Assembly (NCBI GenBank): GCA_963565915.1
Contig: OY751488.1
Coordinates: forward strand, 1,364,001 to 1,428,000
Source of the DNA: Entoloma clypeatum
Lineage: Eukaryota > Basidiomycota > Agaricomycetes > Agaricales > Entolomataceae
Direction: 5' to 3'
DNA length: 64,000 nt
In this document: positions 1 to 10,600 of the stretch, one piece after another
Layout: every line of letters starts with the position of its first letter
How positions within the stretch are numbered: position 1 is the first letter of the stretch
Program-made: the position numbers and the translations under genes
Notes under the pieces: model-generated
What the model was told of the DNA's origin: nothing
What the model saw: only the letters and a program-made list of their open reading frames with translations
Database searches by the model: none

Positions 1-2563
1 CATTTGTTGGCAGGTTGCACATCCTCCAACATAATTCTTGACAAATACATACATTCCTGGCCACAAATAGTTCCGTCTGACCAATTCCAGGGTCTTTAGA
101 TGTCCCGGATGTCCACTTGATAGGGAGTCGTGATATCGTTTTGTTATTTCCTGGCACAGAGTCTCATCTGGTGGTATGTAACATCTGTCACGGAAGAATA
201 ATATCCCATCTTCTGTTCTCCATTCTGACAAATGGGATTTAATCAGCGGGGTCCCTGATTCTTTTAGGGTGGTGATGGCTTTTGAGAAGAGCTCATCGTT
301 CTTGGTTGCTTTTAGAATATTTCAAGGTCCACTGTCTTGATGAAGATGTCATCTGGTAAGACAATGATGTCTTTGTTGTCTGTATCCTCTTCGGATATAT
401 GGTCCGGTCGCCTTGACAAGGCATCAGACTGGATCATCTTTGATCCTGGGGTGTGTACTAGTCTGAGTTCAAACTCAGAGAGATACAATCTCCACCATGC
501 TTGTCGTCTGTTCAATTTCTGGGGTTCCTGGTAATACGTCAGGTTCTTGTGATCTGATAGAACAACTGCTGGAAACGGTGACCCAAGGAGGTAATGCCTC
601 CAGGTTTCCAGTGATTGGATGATTCCCAAGAGTTCCTGATCATAGATCTCATAGTTTCGTTCTGCCGTAGAGAACGAGTGCGATATATATCCACAGGGGT
701 GCCAGTCTCCATTTATATCTTGCTGGCGCAGTACTGCTCCTGTCGCCCATTTGGATGCATCAGACTCTATGATGAACGGATTGTCAGTGTTTGGCATTAA
801 CAATACCGGTGATTTCGCGAATTTGTCCTTTAACGTGTCAAATGCCATTTGGCAGTCCTTGCTCTATTCCCATTCCTGATCCTTTTTGGTCAGATCATTC
901 AGGGGTTTGGCCATGTCTGAGTAGTGTCCGATAAACCTTCGATAGAAGTTTCCAAATCCAAGGAAGGATCTGACCTGCTTCACAGTTACGGGTTCCGGCC
1001 ATTTTGCTACCCCTGATAACTTAACGGGGTCCATTGCGATTTCGTTTTCTTTGATAATGAGTCCGAGGTATTCGCACTGCCTGACTCCAAATTCGCATTT
1101 TTCCAGGTTGAGATAGAGGTCATTTTTCTGAGCATGCGGAGTGTCCGTCTGGTGTCGTCTTCATTATTGACTGAGAATATGAAGATGTCGTCCAAATAAA
1201 TGAGCAACCATCCTTCTTCAAGTTCTTCTTTGAAGATTTCGTTCATCATTGCCTGGAAGGTGGGTGACATGCCTGTCAGTCCAAAGAAGGCAACCAAGGG
1301 TTCATACAACCCTCAATTGGTTTTGAATGCAGCCTTCCATTCATCACCAGGTTTGATCTGTACGTTGTTGTATCCCCAACACATGTCCAGTTTAGTAAAG
1401 ACCTTTGCTCCTTTCAGTTTGTCCAGTAAATCTCCGACCAGGGGTAACGGGTATGCGTTCTTTACCGTTCCTTTGTTCAATTGCCAATAGTCCTGACATG
1501 GTCTGAGTTTATCCAAGTCCTTTTTAGCCAGAAAGAAAAAGGGTGATGCCATTGGTGATTTTGAGGGTCTGATATACCCTTTTCAAAGGTTCTCATCAAG
1601 GAACTTGTCCAATTTTGTTTGTTCTTCCAGTGACAAAGGATAAACCTTACAGTCTTTCGGGGTGAAGTTTGGTTTTAAGTCAATTGCATGGTCCCATGGT
1701 TTGTGTTCTGGTAATCTCTCAGATGCTGTTTTCTCGAACACCTTCCGATACTGATCATATCGTCCTGGTAGTTCTTTCTTTGGTCTGTCCGTGGTGTCCG
1801 TGTTGTGTGAGAGTTTCTGGGAGATCGAGGTTTTGGCTTGGATCCAAATATCCTCAATGGGTTTGTCCGTTGTGACATACGCCCTGAACAGGTCGAGGTC
1901 ATTGTCTGATTCTTCATCTATCCTTTACAAGATAGGTCCATTTGCTGGTAGAGCCTCCTTTTCCAGTTTAAGGGTCTCTTCATCATCAACTTCTTCTATC
2001 ATCACATAGATCTTTTGTTCGGGTCTTTCTTTCATCCATGCTGCAATTGCAATGGGTTTCTTGTCTTTTGATGCCAAGAGCTCATCAAATTTCTTCCTCA
2101 TGACTCCTGCTAGGGTCTTCTTGAACCTGATAGTTTCAATATCCAAGGTTCCTTTTTCCCAATCAATCTTTGGGTTGTATTGTTTTAACCATGGTAACCC
2201 CAAAATGGCAGTTTTCTTTCCAAGTCCGGTGATCAAGAATCTGACATCGAGTTCTTTGTCATCAATCCAGATCTTCTTCCATGTGCAATGGGTGATCGTC
2301 CCTTCTTTGTTCTTTGTTCCGTCCACATTGAACATGCGAATGGGCTTTAGTAACGGAATAAGCTCCATTCGGTTGGCTGTGGCAAACTTCTGATCCAAGA
2401 AGGTTCCTCCTGCTCCTGAGTCTATCAGGGCGTTTATCTTTAGTTTTTCATCGATGCTTTCTCCTTCTCCTGACATTGAAATGGGGATCGAAAAAGATTT
2501 GTCATTCATGTCGGCTACAATTACAGGGGATAGGGAGATTGAAAACTGAGCGGGGGCTGACAT
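1..2563 (-). pseudogene. A1 pol remnant (protease, RT, RNase H, start of integrase)
   Basis: Reads from 2563 leftward. The first block (2563-1925) has the aspartic protease motif LIDSGAGGTF and the later motif GLPWLKQYNPKIDW. RT follows in pieces (1917-1007) with the fingers motif [14 protein letters not shown] and the catalytic YLDD box in LIYLDDIFIF. RNase H follows (848-312) with [13 protein letters not shown], then the HHCC zinc domain of integrase up to the window edge. The frame is broken at the end of the protease block, before [10 protein letters not shown], after the RT fingers, at a +/-1 shift after the YLDD box, and at a TAG before RNase H. Several of these stops look like CGA to TGA or TGG to TAG changes. 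The same breaks occur in A2. Confidence 0.85.
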
Positions 2564-2609
2564 CGGTACAGGCCGCTTTATTGAAAACCCTGTTTCTCCA
2601 TTTCAGAGA

Positions 2610-3482
2610 TTAAGGCATCTTGTTCTTCATTTGGTAAGTCCTGGAAAATGCCTCGGAAGCTTTCTTGAACATGTTGTTCGCAACCGGGGTCTTTCCTCCT
2701 TTGTGTGCATCAGCACGATGCCCTGCCTGATGGCAGATGAAGCACAACCCTTTTTTGAAGTGGTCGTCTCTCTCTTCGGCAGTCAGCTGGTCAATGTCCA
2801 TGGTGTTTGGGTCTGGGGCAAAGTGCGTGTTTTGGGGTGCAGGGTTATAGTTAACCTTGAACTTCTTCTTTCCCCCATTGGGTCTTAGCCTTTGAGAGAC
2901 TGCCCTGGCTCTCCTCCACTGGTTGTCCAATCTGGACGCCGTGGTGTACCATTCATCAACTGTTCCTGGGATCTTGTCCAGGCCCAGGATCTTGTCTTGG
3001 AGCACATGTAGCAACGCCTCCATGAAGTAATCCTTGAGAGATCGCTCCTCTGTGATCAAACTCTCTGCAACCCATAACTTGAATTTCTCTATGAATTCAT
3101 CAGCTGTCATGCCTTCCATCTTTTGCGTTTTCATCATAGTCAACACGTCTCCTTCTTTGTCAACCGGGGAAAACGACTTCTTCAGTTTCTCAATAAAGTC
3201 CATGTATTTCGGATAGGTGGGTACTCTGGCGGTGGTGATGTCTCTGTACCAAGACTCCTTCCACGGCCCAGCAGTTCCTCCTTTCATGTACGAGACAGTG
3301 AAGAGAATTTTCTTCTTGTCGGAGTTGTAGATGTCGTCGTTCATTTCCAAATATAAGTTTGCATTGAACAAAAAATTCTGACAGTTTTCTTCTGTCTCCA
3401 TTGAAGATTGCCGGCGGGCTGATCTTGATCTCTTTTTCTGGGGTTCTTGCTGAGAAGTCATTTCTACAGGTGCTGGTTTCAC
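2610..3482 (-). CDS. A1 gag-like protein
   Basis: Capsid/nucleocapsid protein of family A, 283-290 residues depending on the start. The first ATG in frame is at 3461; the frame stays open without an ATG back to the LTR end near 3761. It shows the gypsy gag pattern (FTVSYMKGGTAGPWKESW, then VDEWYTTASRLDNQWRRA) and one zinc knuckle near the C-terminus, CFICHQAGHRADAH. In that knuckle the last ligand is His instead of the usual Cys (CX2CX4HX4H). The protein is identical to the gag of A2. The reading frame is intact, unlike pol beside it, but the copy has no complete promoter LTR. Confidence 0.8.
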   Translation of the reverse strand: MKPAPVEMTSQQEPQKKRSRSARRQSSMETEENCQNFLFNANLYLEMNDDIYNSDKKKILFTVSYMKGGTAGPWKESWYRDITTARVPTYPKYMDFIEKLKKSFSPVDKEGDVLTMMKTQKMEGMTADEFIEKFKLWVAESLITEERSLKDYFMEALLHVLQDKILGLDKIPGTVDEWYTTASRLDNQWRRARAVSQRLRPNGGKKKFKVNYNPAPQNTHFAPDPNTMDIDQLTAEERDDHFKKGLCFICHQAGHRADAHKGGKTPVANNMFKKASEAFSRTYQMKNKMP

Positions 3483-3761
3483 TGGGGTGTCTGGGGTTTT
3501 TGGTCTGGGTGCAGCAACAGCAACAGCTGGCAGCGGTGGGATTCGTCTCGGAGAGAGGTAAGAGGATGATGTGGGGTTGACTGGTACAAAAGAGGAGGTT
3601 ACTCTTCTGTACGGTGTCGGCGGTTGTCGTGGTGTAATGGGTGTGTCAACAAACTCCTGTTCATCTTCTGAGTCGGACGAGACTCCAAAGGTTGATTGTC
3701 GGGGAGGAATCTTTGCGTCTAAAACTGCGGTGGGTTGACAACGTAGATCAGCTTGACCTTT

Positions 3762-3957
3762 TGTTATGGCAAATAGCCTACAATCAGTCTAAGGTCCTAG
3801 TCACGTGGGTTTGTACTGGTTTTCACACACAAGTCCCTCAATAGGACAACTTGGTCAAGATCAGCGAGTTCCTCAGAAGGACGACTTGGTTCGGGGTCTG
3901 GCAGAGCTAAGTCCTCGCAAGGCACTTAGTTGGAGAGTGAGAAACACACCGTCGACG
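3762..3957 (-). repeat. Truncated 5' LTR of A1
   Basis: On the plus strand it starts TGTTATGGCAAATAGCC, the inverse of the LTR end ATAACA, and matches 42893-43088 inverted base for base as far as I compared. About 380 bases, including the TATA region, are missing. The last 20 bases (GAAACACACCGTCGACG region) are absent from the other LTRs of this family except that of A2. They lead directly into family B gag. Confidence 0.85.
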
Positions 3958-4478
3958 AATTCTTGGATGAATTCGAAGAGCTCTTGAAGCTATCAAACCT
4001 TGGTGAAGAAACTGGGAAATACATCCTAGAGAAGAACATCAACCGCAGAATCTCTGAACAAGTGGCGAGTGATGGCAAGATGTACTCCGAGTATGCAAAG
4101 GAGATCCAAAACAAGGGATGACAGATGGAAGGACACACACTGGTCATTAGAGGTGGCAGCGACATGCACACCAGGTCGGGTACCACTTATGGTGGTCAGG
4201 GCAAGGCCATGGAGATCGACAAAGCAGGAGTAGGCCGTTGCTACAACTGTCAACACTTCCGTCACCTGGCTAAAGACTGTAGCGCTCCAAAGAAGAAAGA
4301 TGTTCGCAAGTGTTTCAACTGCAACCAAGAAGGCCATATTGCACGCAACTGCGATAAGCCAAAGAAGAACTCCGGAAGGGTTAGGAAGGTGTCTGAGGAA
4401 GATGCTGAGAATGATGAAACCACAATCTTAGAAGCCGACGAGAAGGATTTTCCCAAGGGTCCGATTAAACAATGCTAA
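3958..4478 (+). pseudogene. B1 gag fragment with two CCHC zinc knuckles
   Basis: C-terminal half of gag. It begins at the fusion point with DEFLDEFEELLKLSNLG and continues through a TGA at 4119-4121. Then come two canonical nucleocapsid knuckles, CYNCQHFRHLAKDC and CFNCNQEGHIARNC (both CX2CX4HX4C), and an acidic tail. The N-terminal capsid half is absent. Role in an intact element: packaging of the genomic RNA in the cytoplasmic particle. Here it is a fragment. Confidence 0.8.
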
Positions 4479-4509
4479 GTCGCGACCCTTATCTATTAAA
4501 CTGACTTGC

Positions 4510-7500
4510 TTGCCTTGTATGACTGCAGACAATAGAACCTATGTCATCCCTGCCAAGCGAGCCGCTGCATCAACTAAGATTGTGAAGGGAGATAAACCTC
4601 TGAAAGGACGAGAGATCAGGCTGTTAGCTCAGCTCAAAACACGACAAGGACCAAAGGTCATCCGACCTGAGGTTGATAGCGGATGTGAACACACATGCAT
4701 CCATCCCAGAATAGTACGCGAACAGAACCTCCCCATGTGAGGAATACCGCCCATAGCAATTCTAAATGCAGATGGATCACCAAATCGACAACAGAAAGCG
4801 AGCCAATTGCCAAAGTCAAACTGGATTTGGGAGCACATCAGGAAACCATGGAAGCAATGGTACTGGACATTGGGAGAACGGACATGCTCCTGGGACATGA
4901 CTGGTTGGTACACCACAACCCCACAATCAATTGGACAACCGGTGCGGTAACATTTAACCAGTGCCCAACTACATGTCGAACCAAACATTCACCAAAGAAG
5001 TCAAGTCAGAAATGGAAACCTGGAGACCCTATCTTGGAAGCTGTCACTCCTACACAACCTCCCACAACCAAATGACCCTCATACGTTGATTGGTGTGCTC
5101 ACCTGTTTGAGAAGGAGAACTTTGATAAGATTCCAAAGGAGAGGGAGTGGGACCATCATATCGAACTTACACCAGACGCACCAAAGGAACTAGGGGGAAA
5201 TACATATCCCATGACACAAAAGAAACAAGAGGAATTGGACACATTCATCGACAAGAGTCTAGCAACCGGAAAGATCTGCCCATCCAAATCCCCTTATCCT
5301 TATGCCTTGCTTCTTCATCAACAAGAAGGAGGGTTCCAAACAATTGGTACAAGACTACCACATGGTCAATAAATTCACAGTCAAAGACAAGTTCCCACTC
5401 CCACGAATATCTGATCTCTTGGACATGCTGAAAGATGCATTCTACTTCAATAAAATGGACATCATGTGGGGTTACAACAACGTCCGGATTAAGGAAGGCG
5501 ATGAATGGAAGGCCGCCTTCCTCACCAGTCGAGGATTGTTCGAACCATTGGTCATGTTTTTCGGTCTTTGCAACTTCCTGGGAATGTTCTCTCGAATGAT
5601 GGCTAGTCTATTCCGGGACCAGATCTGCCGACATATCTGCATGATCTACATGGATGACATTGTGGTTATCAGTAAAACCAAGGAAGAACTCATGCAAGAA
5701 ATCCTACAGATCCTATTGGACAATGATTTGTTCCTAAAGGAGAAGAAGTGTTTATGGGAAGTAACAAAATGTCCTATATTGGGATATGTTGTTGGTGAAG
5801 GATGTGTCGAAATGGAAACTGGGAAGGTGATGCGATCCGAAACTGGCAAGCACCCACATCAAAAAAGGAAGTTCAGAGGTTCCTTGGATTTGCTAACTTC
5901 TATCAATGTTTTATTGAAGGGTACTCAAACATTGCGAAGCCTCTCACCGCACTCACAGGCGGTACGGCATTTACTTGGGGACCAACAGAGCAGCAAGCCT
6001 TTGAAGGTCTCATATGGGCAATTACATCGGCACCAGTCTTGGCATTACCGAAACCAGAGGGACAGTTCAGGGTTGAAACCGATGCATCAGGCTATGCCAT
6101 TGGAGCGGTACTCTCTCAGAAGCAAGACGACAAATGGCATCCCATTGTGTTCTTGTTGCAGACCATGTCCGCGGCCAAACAGAATTATGAGATATACGAC
6201 AAGGAACTCCTGGCAGTCGTGGAAGCATTGAAAGATTGGAGACACTATCTGCTCGCAGCCAGGGAACATTTCGAGATCTTGACCAATCACAAGAACCTGG
6301 AATATTTCCGTCGTCCTCAGGACCTAAATCAATGACAGCGACATTGGAAAATGAAGTTACAAGACTATCACTTCGAATTGCGGCATGTGCCTGGCAAGTC
6401 CAATGCAAAAGCGGACATCCTGTCGCGCTTATCCTGGTATGAAGCGGAACTCGAACCACAAGACAGTGACCAAATGCTCAAGGAGGGACTATTCCTGAAA
6501 CGGTTGGAATCAGAAGATGTGGTACAAATGGAGATGTTTGCAGAGGAACAAGTCTTTGAAGGGGGTGAAACATCTGATTCCATCAAGATCGGAAATGTCC
6601 AAACCATCGAAAACCCATGGATCACATGCATCAAGGCTCCGAACCGCATGGAGACAGAAGTAGTGCAGGGCCTAAAAAAGAATCCTCATTGGTATCAGCA
6701 GGAGAATGGGATCACCTATGCAGGAGAATGTCCCGCCAGATCCACAATTATGACAAGAGTTGATGTTCGAATCACATGATGCACCAGTGGCTGGACATCC
6801 AGGACAGTACTGAACGCATGAACTCCTCACTTGCACCCACCGGTGGCCTACCACCCTGCATGATGTAAAGAAGTATGTGAAAGGTTGCGACACTTGTCAA
6901 TGCAACAAGATCAACTGACAGAAGCGACATGCTCTGCTACATCCCCATGCAGCACCAAGTCACCCATGGGAGGGCATAGGGATCGATATCGTGGGACCAA
7001 TACCAGAATCTGATGGGAAAAATGCAATTCTGGTCATCACAGATAGGCATTCAAAGATGCTTCACCTCATCCCGACAACCGTGGAATTATCAGCTGAAGG
7101 ATTAGCCAAGATCTATCGGGATCAGATATGGAAGCTTCATGGGATCCCCAACAAGATCATCAGCGATAGGGGACCGCAGTTCGCTGCGAAGTTCATGGAG
7201 ATACTCTGCCGCATGCTAGGGATCAAGAGGAATCTGTCCACCACATACCACCCAGAAACCGATGGACAGGCTGAGCAATCACATCAGGAAACAGAGGCAT
7301 TCTTACGCAACTTTGTCAACCATCTACAGGATGATTGGGCTGAGTGGATCGCAATCGCAGAGTTCTAGTACAATGACAAAGAACACCAGGCGACAAAGCA
7401 CACCCCATTCCACCCCAACTACAGCCCACATCCTTGGAAGGGAGAACTTGTGTTAGAAGATACCAATCCGGCTGCCAACAACTTCTTGAAGAGACTCAAA

Positions 7501-8030
7501 CAGGCATGAGAAGAAGCCAATGCAGCGCTGAAACAAGCACAGGATCAGATGAAGAAGACAGTTGACACACGACGAAGTCCATCTCAGGACTACCACATTG
7601 GAGACAAGGTGTGGCTAGAAGGGACTAACATCAGGCCCAATCGCCCCTCAAAGAAACTTGATGCACTCCAACATGGACCATTCAAAGTCCTAGAGAAGAA
7701 AGGGGCTAGCACATACCTTTTGACCTTCCAAAGACTTGGAAAATGATTCACCCTGTGTTCAACAAGACCCTGTTGTCACCATATGAAACCCCAAAGTATG
7801 CCATCCAGAAAAGGAAACCAGCCCCTGATCTGATCATCGTCGAAGGACGAGAAGAGTATCATGTGTCCACAATCCTGGATTCTTGGAAGTTCCATGGAAA
7901 GATCCAGTACCTCGTCCAATGGGAAGGATATGGCCCAGAAGAGAACACATGGGAATCTCGAGCTAATGTTCAGAATGCTCAATATTTGATGTGTGATTTC
8001 CATTGGCAGAACCCATCATGCCCACAATAA
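4510..8030 (+). pseudogene. B1 pol remnant (protease, RT, RNase H, integrase, chromodomain)
   Basis: Domains in order: protease (VDSGCEHTCI, then GHDWLVHHNPTINW), RT with the WGYNNVRIKEGDEW motif and catalytic YMDD at about 5650, RNase H (ETDASGYAIGAVL) and its C-terminal tail to 6450. The integrase zinc domain lies at 6790-6910. The core has Asp in GIDIVGP, Asp in SDRGPQF and Glu in the QAEQSHQE region. The chromodomain ([27 protein letters not shown]) ends at 8030. The frame is broken many times: a shift near 4780, a 69-base deletion near 4988 relative to B2, shifts near 5300 and 5870, TGA at 6333, TGA at 6916, TAG at 7366, TGA at 7507, and a shift near 7730. Not functional. Confidence 0.88.
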
Positions 8031-8162
8031 AAGGCAACTTTCAAAATCCATGAATTACCGACCTCATCAGTCAAATGCACACCGAGTTCCCCACTCTAGT
8101 CTACTCCCCTGCCCAATATAGCCTCCCCATTCTTCTTCTATCTTTCAACCATCCTCGCCGCC

Positions 8163-8534
8163 ATGTCCAACACCACCACTACCTCCACTTCTACCGCCGA
8201 CATCAACCCCACCATCGCCGCCCTTATGAATGAAGCACTCTCCATGAGAGACCAAATCCATGCCCTTGAAACTTCCCTTGCCGACCTCCTTCATTGCCAG
8301 ATGCACATCCGGCTTCACTCGCTATCCAACCTCCCCGTCGCCCCCAGTCCTGAGGAGAAACAAATTCTCGGGAATTACACCAGCACCCTCATCATTGAAA
8401 ATCGATGTATTTGGCTGGCTATCAAAGGCCTCGAGCTCGCCGTTGCCATCAACAAAGAGGTGATATATGATTGGAGCCTCAAGGAGAGTCCAAATCGGTC
8501 TGATCCCAACAACAATGAGGGATGGGGACAATGA
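8163..8534 (+). CDS. B1 accessory ORF between chromodomain and 3' LTR
   Basis: A 123-residue open frame starting at ATG 8163, downstream of the chromodomain and ending 34 bases before the 3' LTR. It begins with a Ser/Thr-rich stretch (MSNTTTTSTSTADINP) followed by a probable helix or coiled coil (MRDQIHALETSLADLLH). I do not recognise a family. B2 carries the same start at 41240 but is truncated after 42 residues. An extra frame at this place, where other elements have env-like genes, is also found in families A and C, but the three proteins do not resemble one another. It may be a real third gene of family B; expression is unknown. Confidence 0.5.
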   Translation: MSNTTTTSTSTADINPTIAALMNEALSMRDQIHALETSLADLLHCQMHIRLHSLSNLPVAPSPEEKQILGNYTSTLIIENRCIWLAIKGLELAVAINKEVIYDWSLKESPNRSDPNNNEGWGQ

Positions 8535-8551
8535 CTCTGTGAGGACACAGA

Positions 8552-8568
8552 GCTTGAAGGGGGGAACA
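8552..8568 (+). promoter_or_regulatory. Polypurine tract of B1
   Basis: The purine run GCTTGAAGGGGGGAACA directly precedes the LTR start TGTTACGG. This is the expected primer site for plus-strand DNA synthesis. Confidence 0.7.
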
Positions 8569-8940
8569 TGTTACGGACTCTACACTATGCAGACCACGTC
8601 ATCTCTTTTACTTATCATCCCGACTCGGCGCCCTCTTATGAATACACTATGTCTAATACCTACTTTCGGTCCCTTAGATTCCCAGTATGACTCAGTCTGC
8701 AGTAGCCTTACTCAGCTCCGCAGCAGTAACCTTACTCAGCTCCGCAGTAGTATTACTCAGTCCGCAGCCATCTTACTCATGTGCACTTCCTTCCACAGTA
8801 CTGACTCATTCGCTACCGCTCATAGTCAGTACTATGTAAACCTCATATACCATAGCTACATTCCTTAGATTTAGCAATCACATTGCTCTTTGCTCCTGCA
8901 TACTCTGCCCGAACCTTGGAATGGTTTGTTAAGCATAACA
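8569..8940 (+). repeat. 3' LTR of B1 (372 bp)
   Basis: Starts TGTTACGGACTC and ends GTTAAGCATAACA. It matches the B2 5' LTR (29649-30049) over most of its length, with several small gaps. It contains a degraded TATA region and the TTAGATTTAGCAATCAC block that serves as the presumed RNA start in B2. The right flank CTCTT would be the target duplication, but the left end of B1 is lost. Confidence 0.85.
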
Positions 8941-9500
8941 CTCTTCTCTTATCATCTTTCCACTTCATTCCTAAGTTTGGGCTTGCGACATTGTTTGACT
9001 TAGCATCGCCTCAACAGAAGAACAAGTTCTTTCTATTCACCACACACACACTTCCCACTCCATCATCACTATCCCCGCTGTTTCGCACTTTTGCGTTAAA
9101 AGTCGCACTTTGTCATTACATGCAGACCCTAGCATTAAGGGGGATCTCCCAGGCTTCAGGGATAAGAAGAGAAATGCTCAGTGCACCCACCATATCTAGC
9201 GTTGCTGCTCGAGACACACAGGAAAACATTGAGCCCATCCCGTGTTGAGGTGACCAAAGGCCGATGCAACTGACCTTCAGGAAAGCTGCTGGCATGTGTG
9301 ACAGTTTGGAAGAGAAGACCGTACACGTCTAGATCACAACAGGTGTTCTGACCTCCGACCCCTTCGACCTCTCAATCAATCCAGCCCACGTAGGGGTTCC
9401 GACCGCATGGATTTCATTTTTTTCCTAGATCTTCCTTTGCTTGGATAAATCGGCTACCTGGGTAAACAGATTGTTCTTTGGGTCTTCTTTCTAGATTTTT
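8941..9500. other. Spacer or leader without a supported gene
   Basis: Between the B1 LTR and the gag of element E. No convincing coding frame. It may be the 5' leader of element E, whose own 5' LTR I could not find here. Confidence 0.4.
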
Positions 9501-10600
9501 TTGCCTAAGCACCAGAACAGGGTCGCGCGCCCAACGCAAGGTACTACTATTCAAAAAGACAACTACTCTCCCTCCATCACAATGACCAAAGGCACCAACA
9601 CCCAGTTTGAGGAAGAATTTGCGCAACAACACGCACCACCTCCCGTACCCCCTCCATTTGATTTCATTCCACAAAATAACAACCATAGTAGAAAGTTAGA
9701 AGTCGCCGCCAATCCTGGCAAATATCATGAATCAAAAGCAATGTTCACAGTATGGTGGACCAAGATGCTCGCTTGGCTTAGGGTCAACCAAGAACTATTC
9801 AATGGAGAAGAAGAAGTATGCATCACAGTGTGGTCACATTTGGACGGACCTACGGCAGGAGTATATGGGAAACCTTTCGTCCCACCACCAAGATCGAATG
9901 GGCCTGATCCAAAATCAAGAGCTTTAAGCAAGGTTCAATGAAGACCAATGATTGGATCACACAATTTGGGACCCTGGTGATTAAGGGAAAGATTGAGGAA
10001 AGGCATGGTGTGACCCTTTTGGAAAGGGATGCCAAAGACTCAATCATGCAACAACTCTTCCAGCAAGGAAGGAGAAAGTCCACGGTGCAGGGCACCTGTG
10101 AAGAAATATTGGCAATCAGCAGAGCAGAAGAGACTTTCACAGCAAGACCAGGCATGAGGACTGGCAACAATTTCGGACAACAGCGTAATACATGGGGCAA
10201 TCGGCCCGCATATGGACAACAACAGCAGCAATAACAGAGGCCCTATGGGCAACAACAGAATGGGGGGTACCCTCCTGAACAACAAAATGGTCATCAACAA
10301 CAACAGCAGCCTCGACACGATCCAAACACAATGGACATCGTTAGAAATCAGAAACACATGCCTGGAAATTGTTACAACTGCGGTGGATAGGGGCATTTTA
10401 CCCAAGATTGCAGACGGCCACAGTGCAGAGTACCAGCGGCAATGATCGAACAAATTGACAAACAGGAGGAAGAAGAAATTTTGAGACAAATCAATGCAAG
10501 GTGGCAAGCAAGCCAAGCTAATAATGGACAACAGAATCAACCAGCTCAGAACAATGGACAGGCTGCTGCACAGCAGGGTTTTGTGAACGTCAACCAGTAA
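9501..10600 (+). pseudogene. E gag remnant
   Basis: Capsid part at 9590-9940 (FTVWWTKMLAWLRVNQELF), then a frame change at about 9930 and the C-terminal capsid part to 10234 (DWITQFGTLVIKGKIEER). A Gln/Asn-rich low-complexity linker (10212-10360) and a nucleocapsid knuckle at 10366-10408 follow. The knuckle reads CYNCGG, stop TAG, GHFTQDC, so the knuckle itself carries the nonsense codon. A Gln-rich tail ends at 10600. Frameshifts make it non-functional. Confidence 0.7.

Larger units (their letters stand above)
1..3957 (-). mobile_element. Ty3/gypsy retrotransposon, family A, copy A1 (partial)
   Basis: Left-hand copy of family A, running right to left and leaving the window at base 1 inside the integrase zinc domain. 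Every coding block matches copy A2 under the rule position x = 46850 - x, with no length difference over 1-3957, so the two copies form an inverted repeat 39 kb apart. The copies share the same in-frame stops. A1 lacks most of its 5' LTR: only 3762-3957 remains, and at 3958 the sequence changes abruptly to the gag of family B. The element cannot be autonomous. What lies left of base 1 cannot be seen. Confidence 0.9.
3958..8940 (+). mobile_element. Ty3/gypsy chromovirus, family B, copy B1 (5'-truncated)
   Basis: Contains the 3' half of gag with two CCHC knuckles, a broken pol (protease, RT, RNase H, integrase, chromodomain), an accessory ORF, a polypurine tract and a complete 3' LTR (8569-8940). 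The 5' LTR and gag start are missing because family A copy A1 abuts at 3957. B1 and B2 are direct repeats, but each has its own deletions: B2 keeps 69 bases that B1 lost near 4988, and B1 keeps about 500 bases of RT/RNase H that B2 lost. Several stops differ between the copies, so they decayed separately. Confidence 0.88.
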
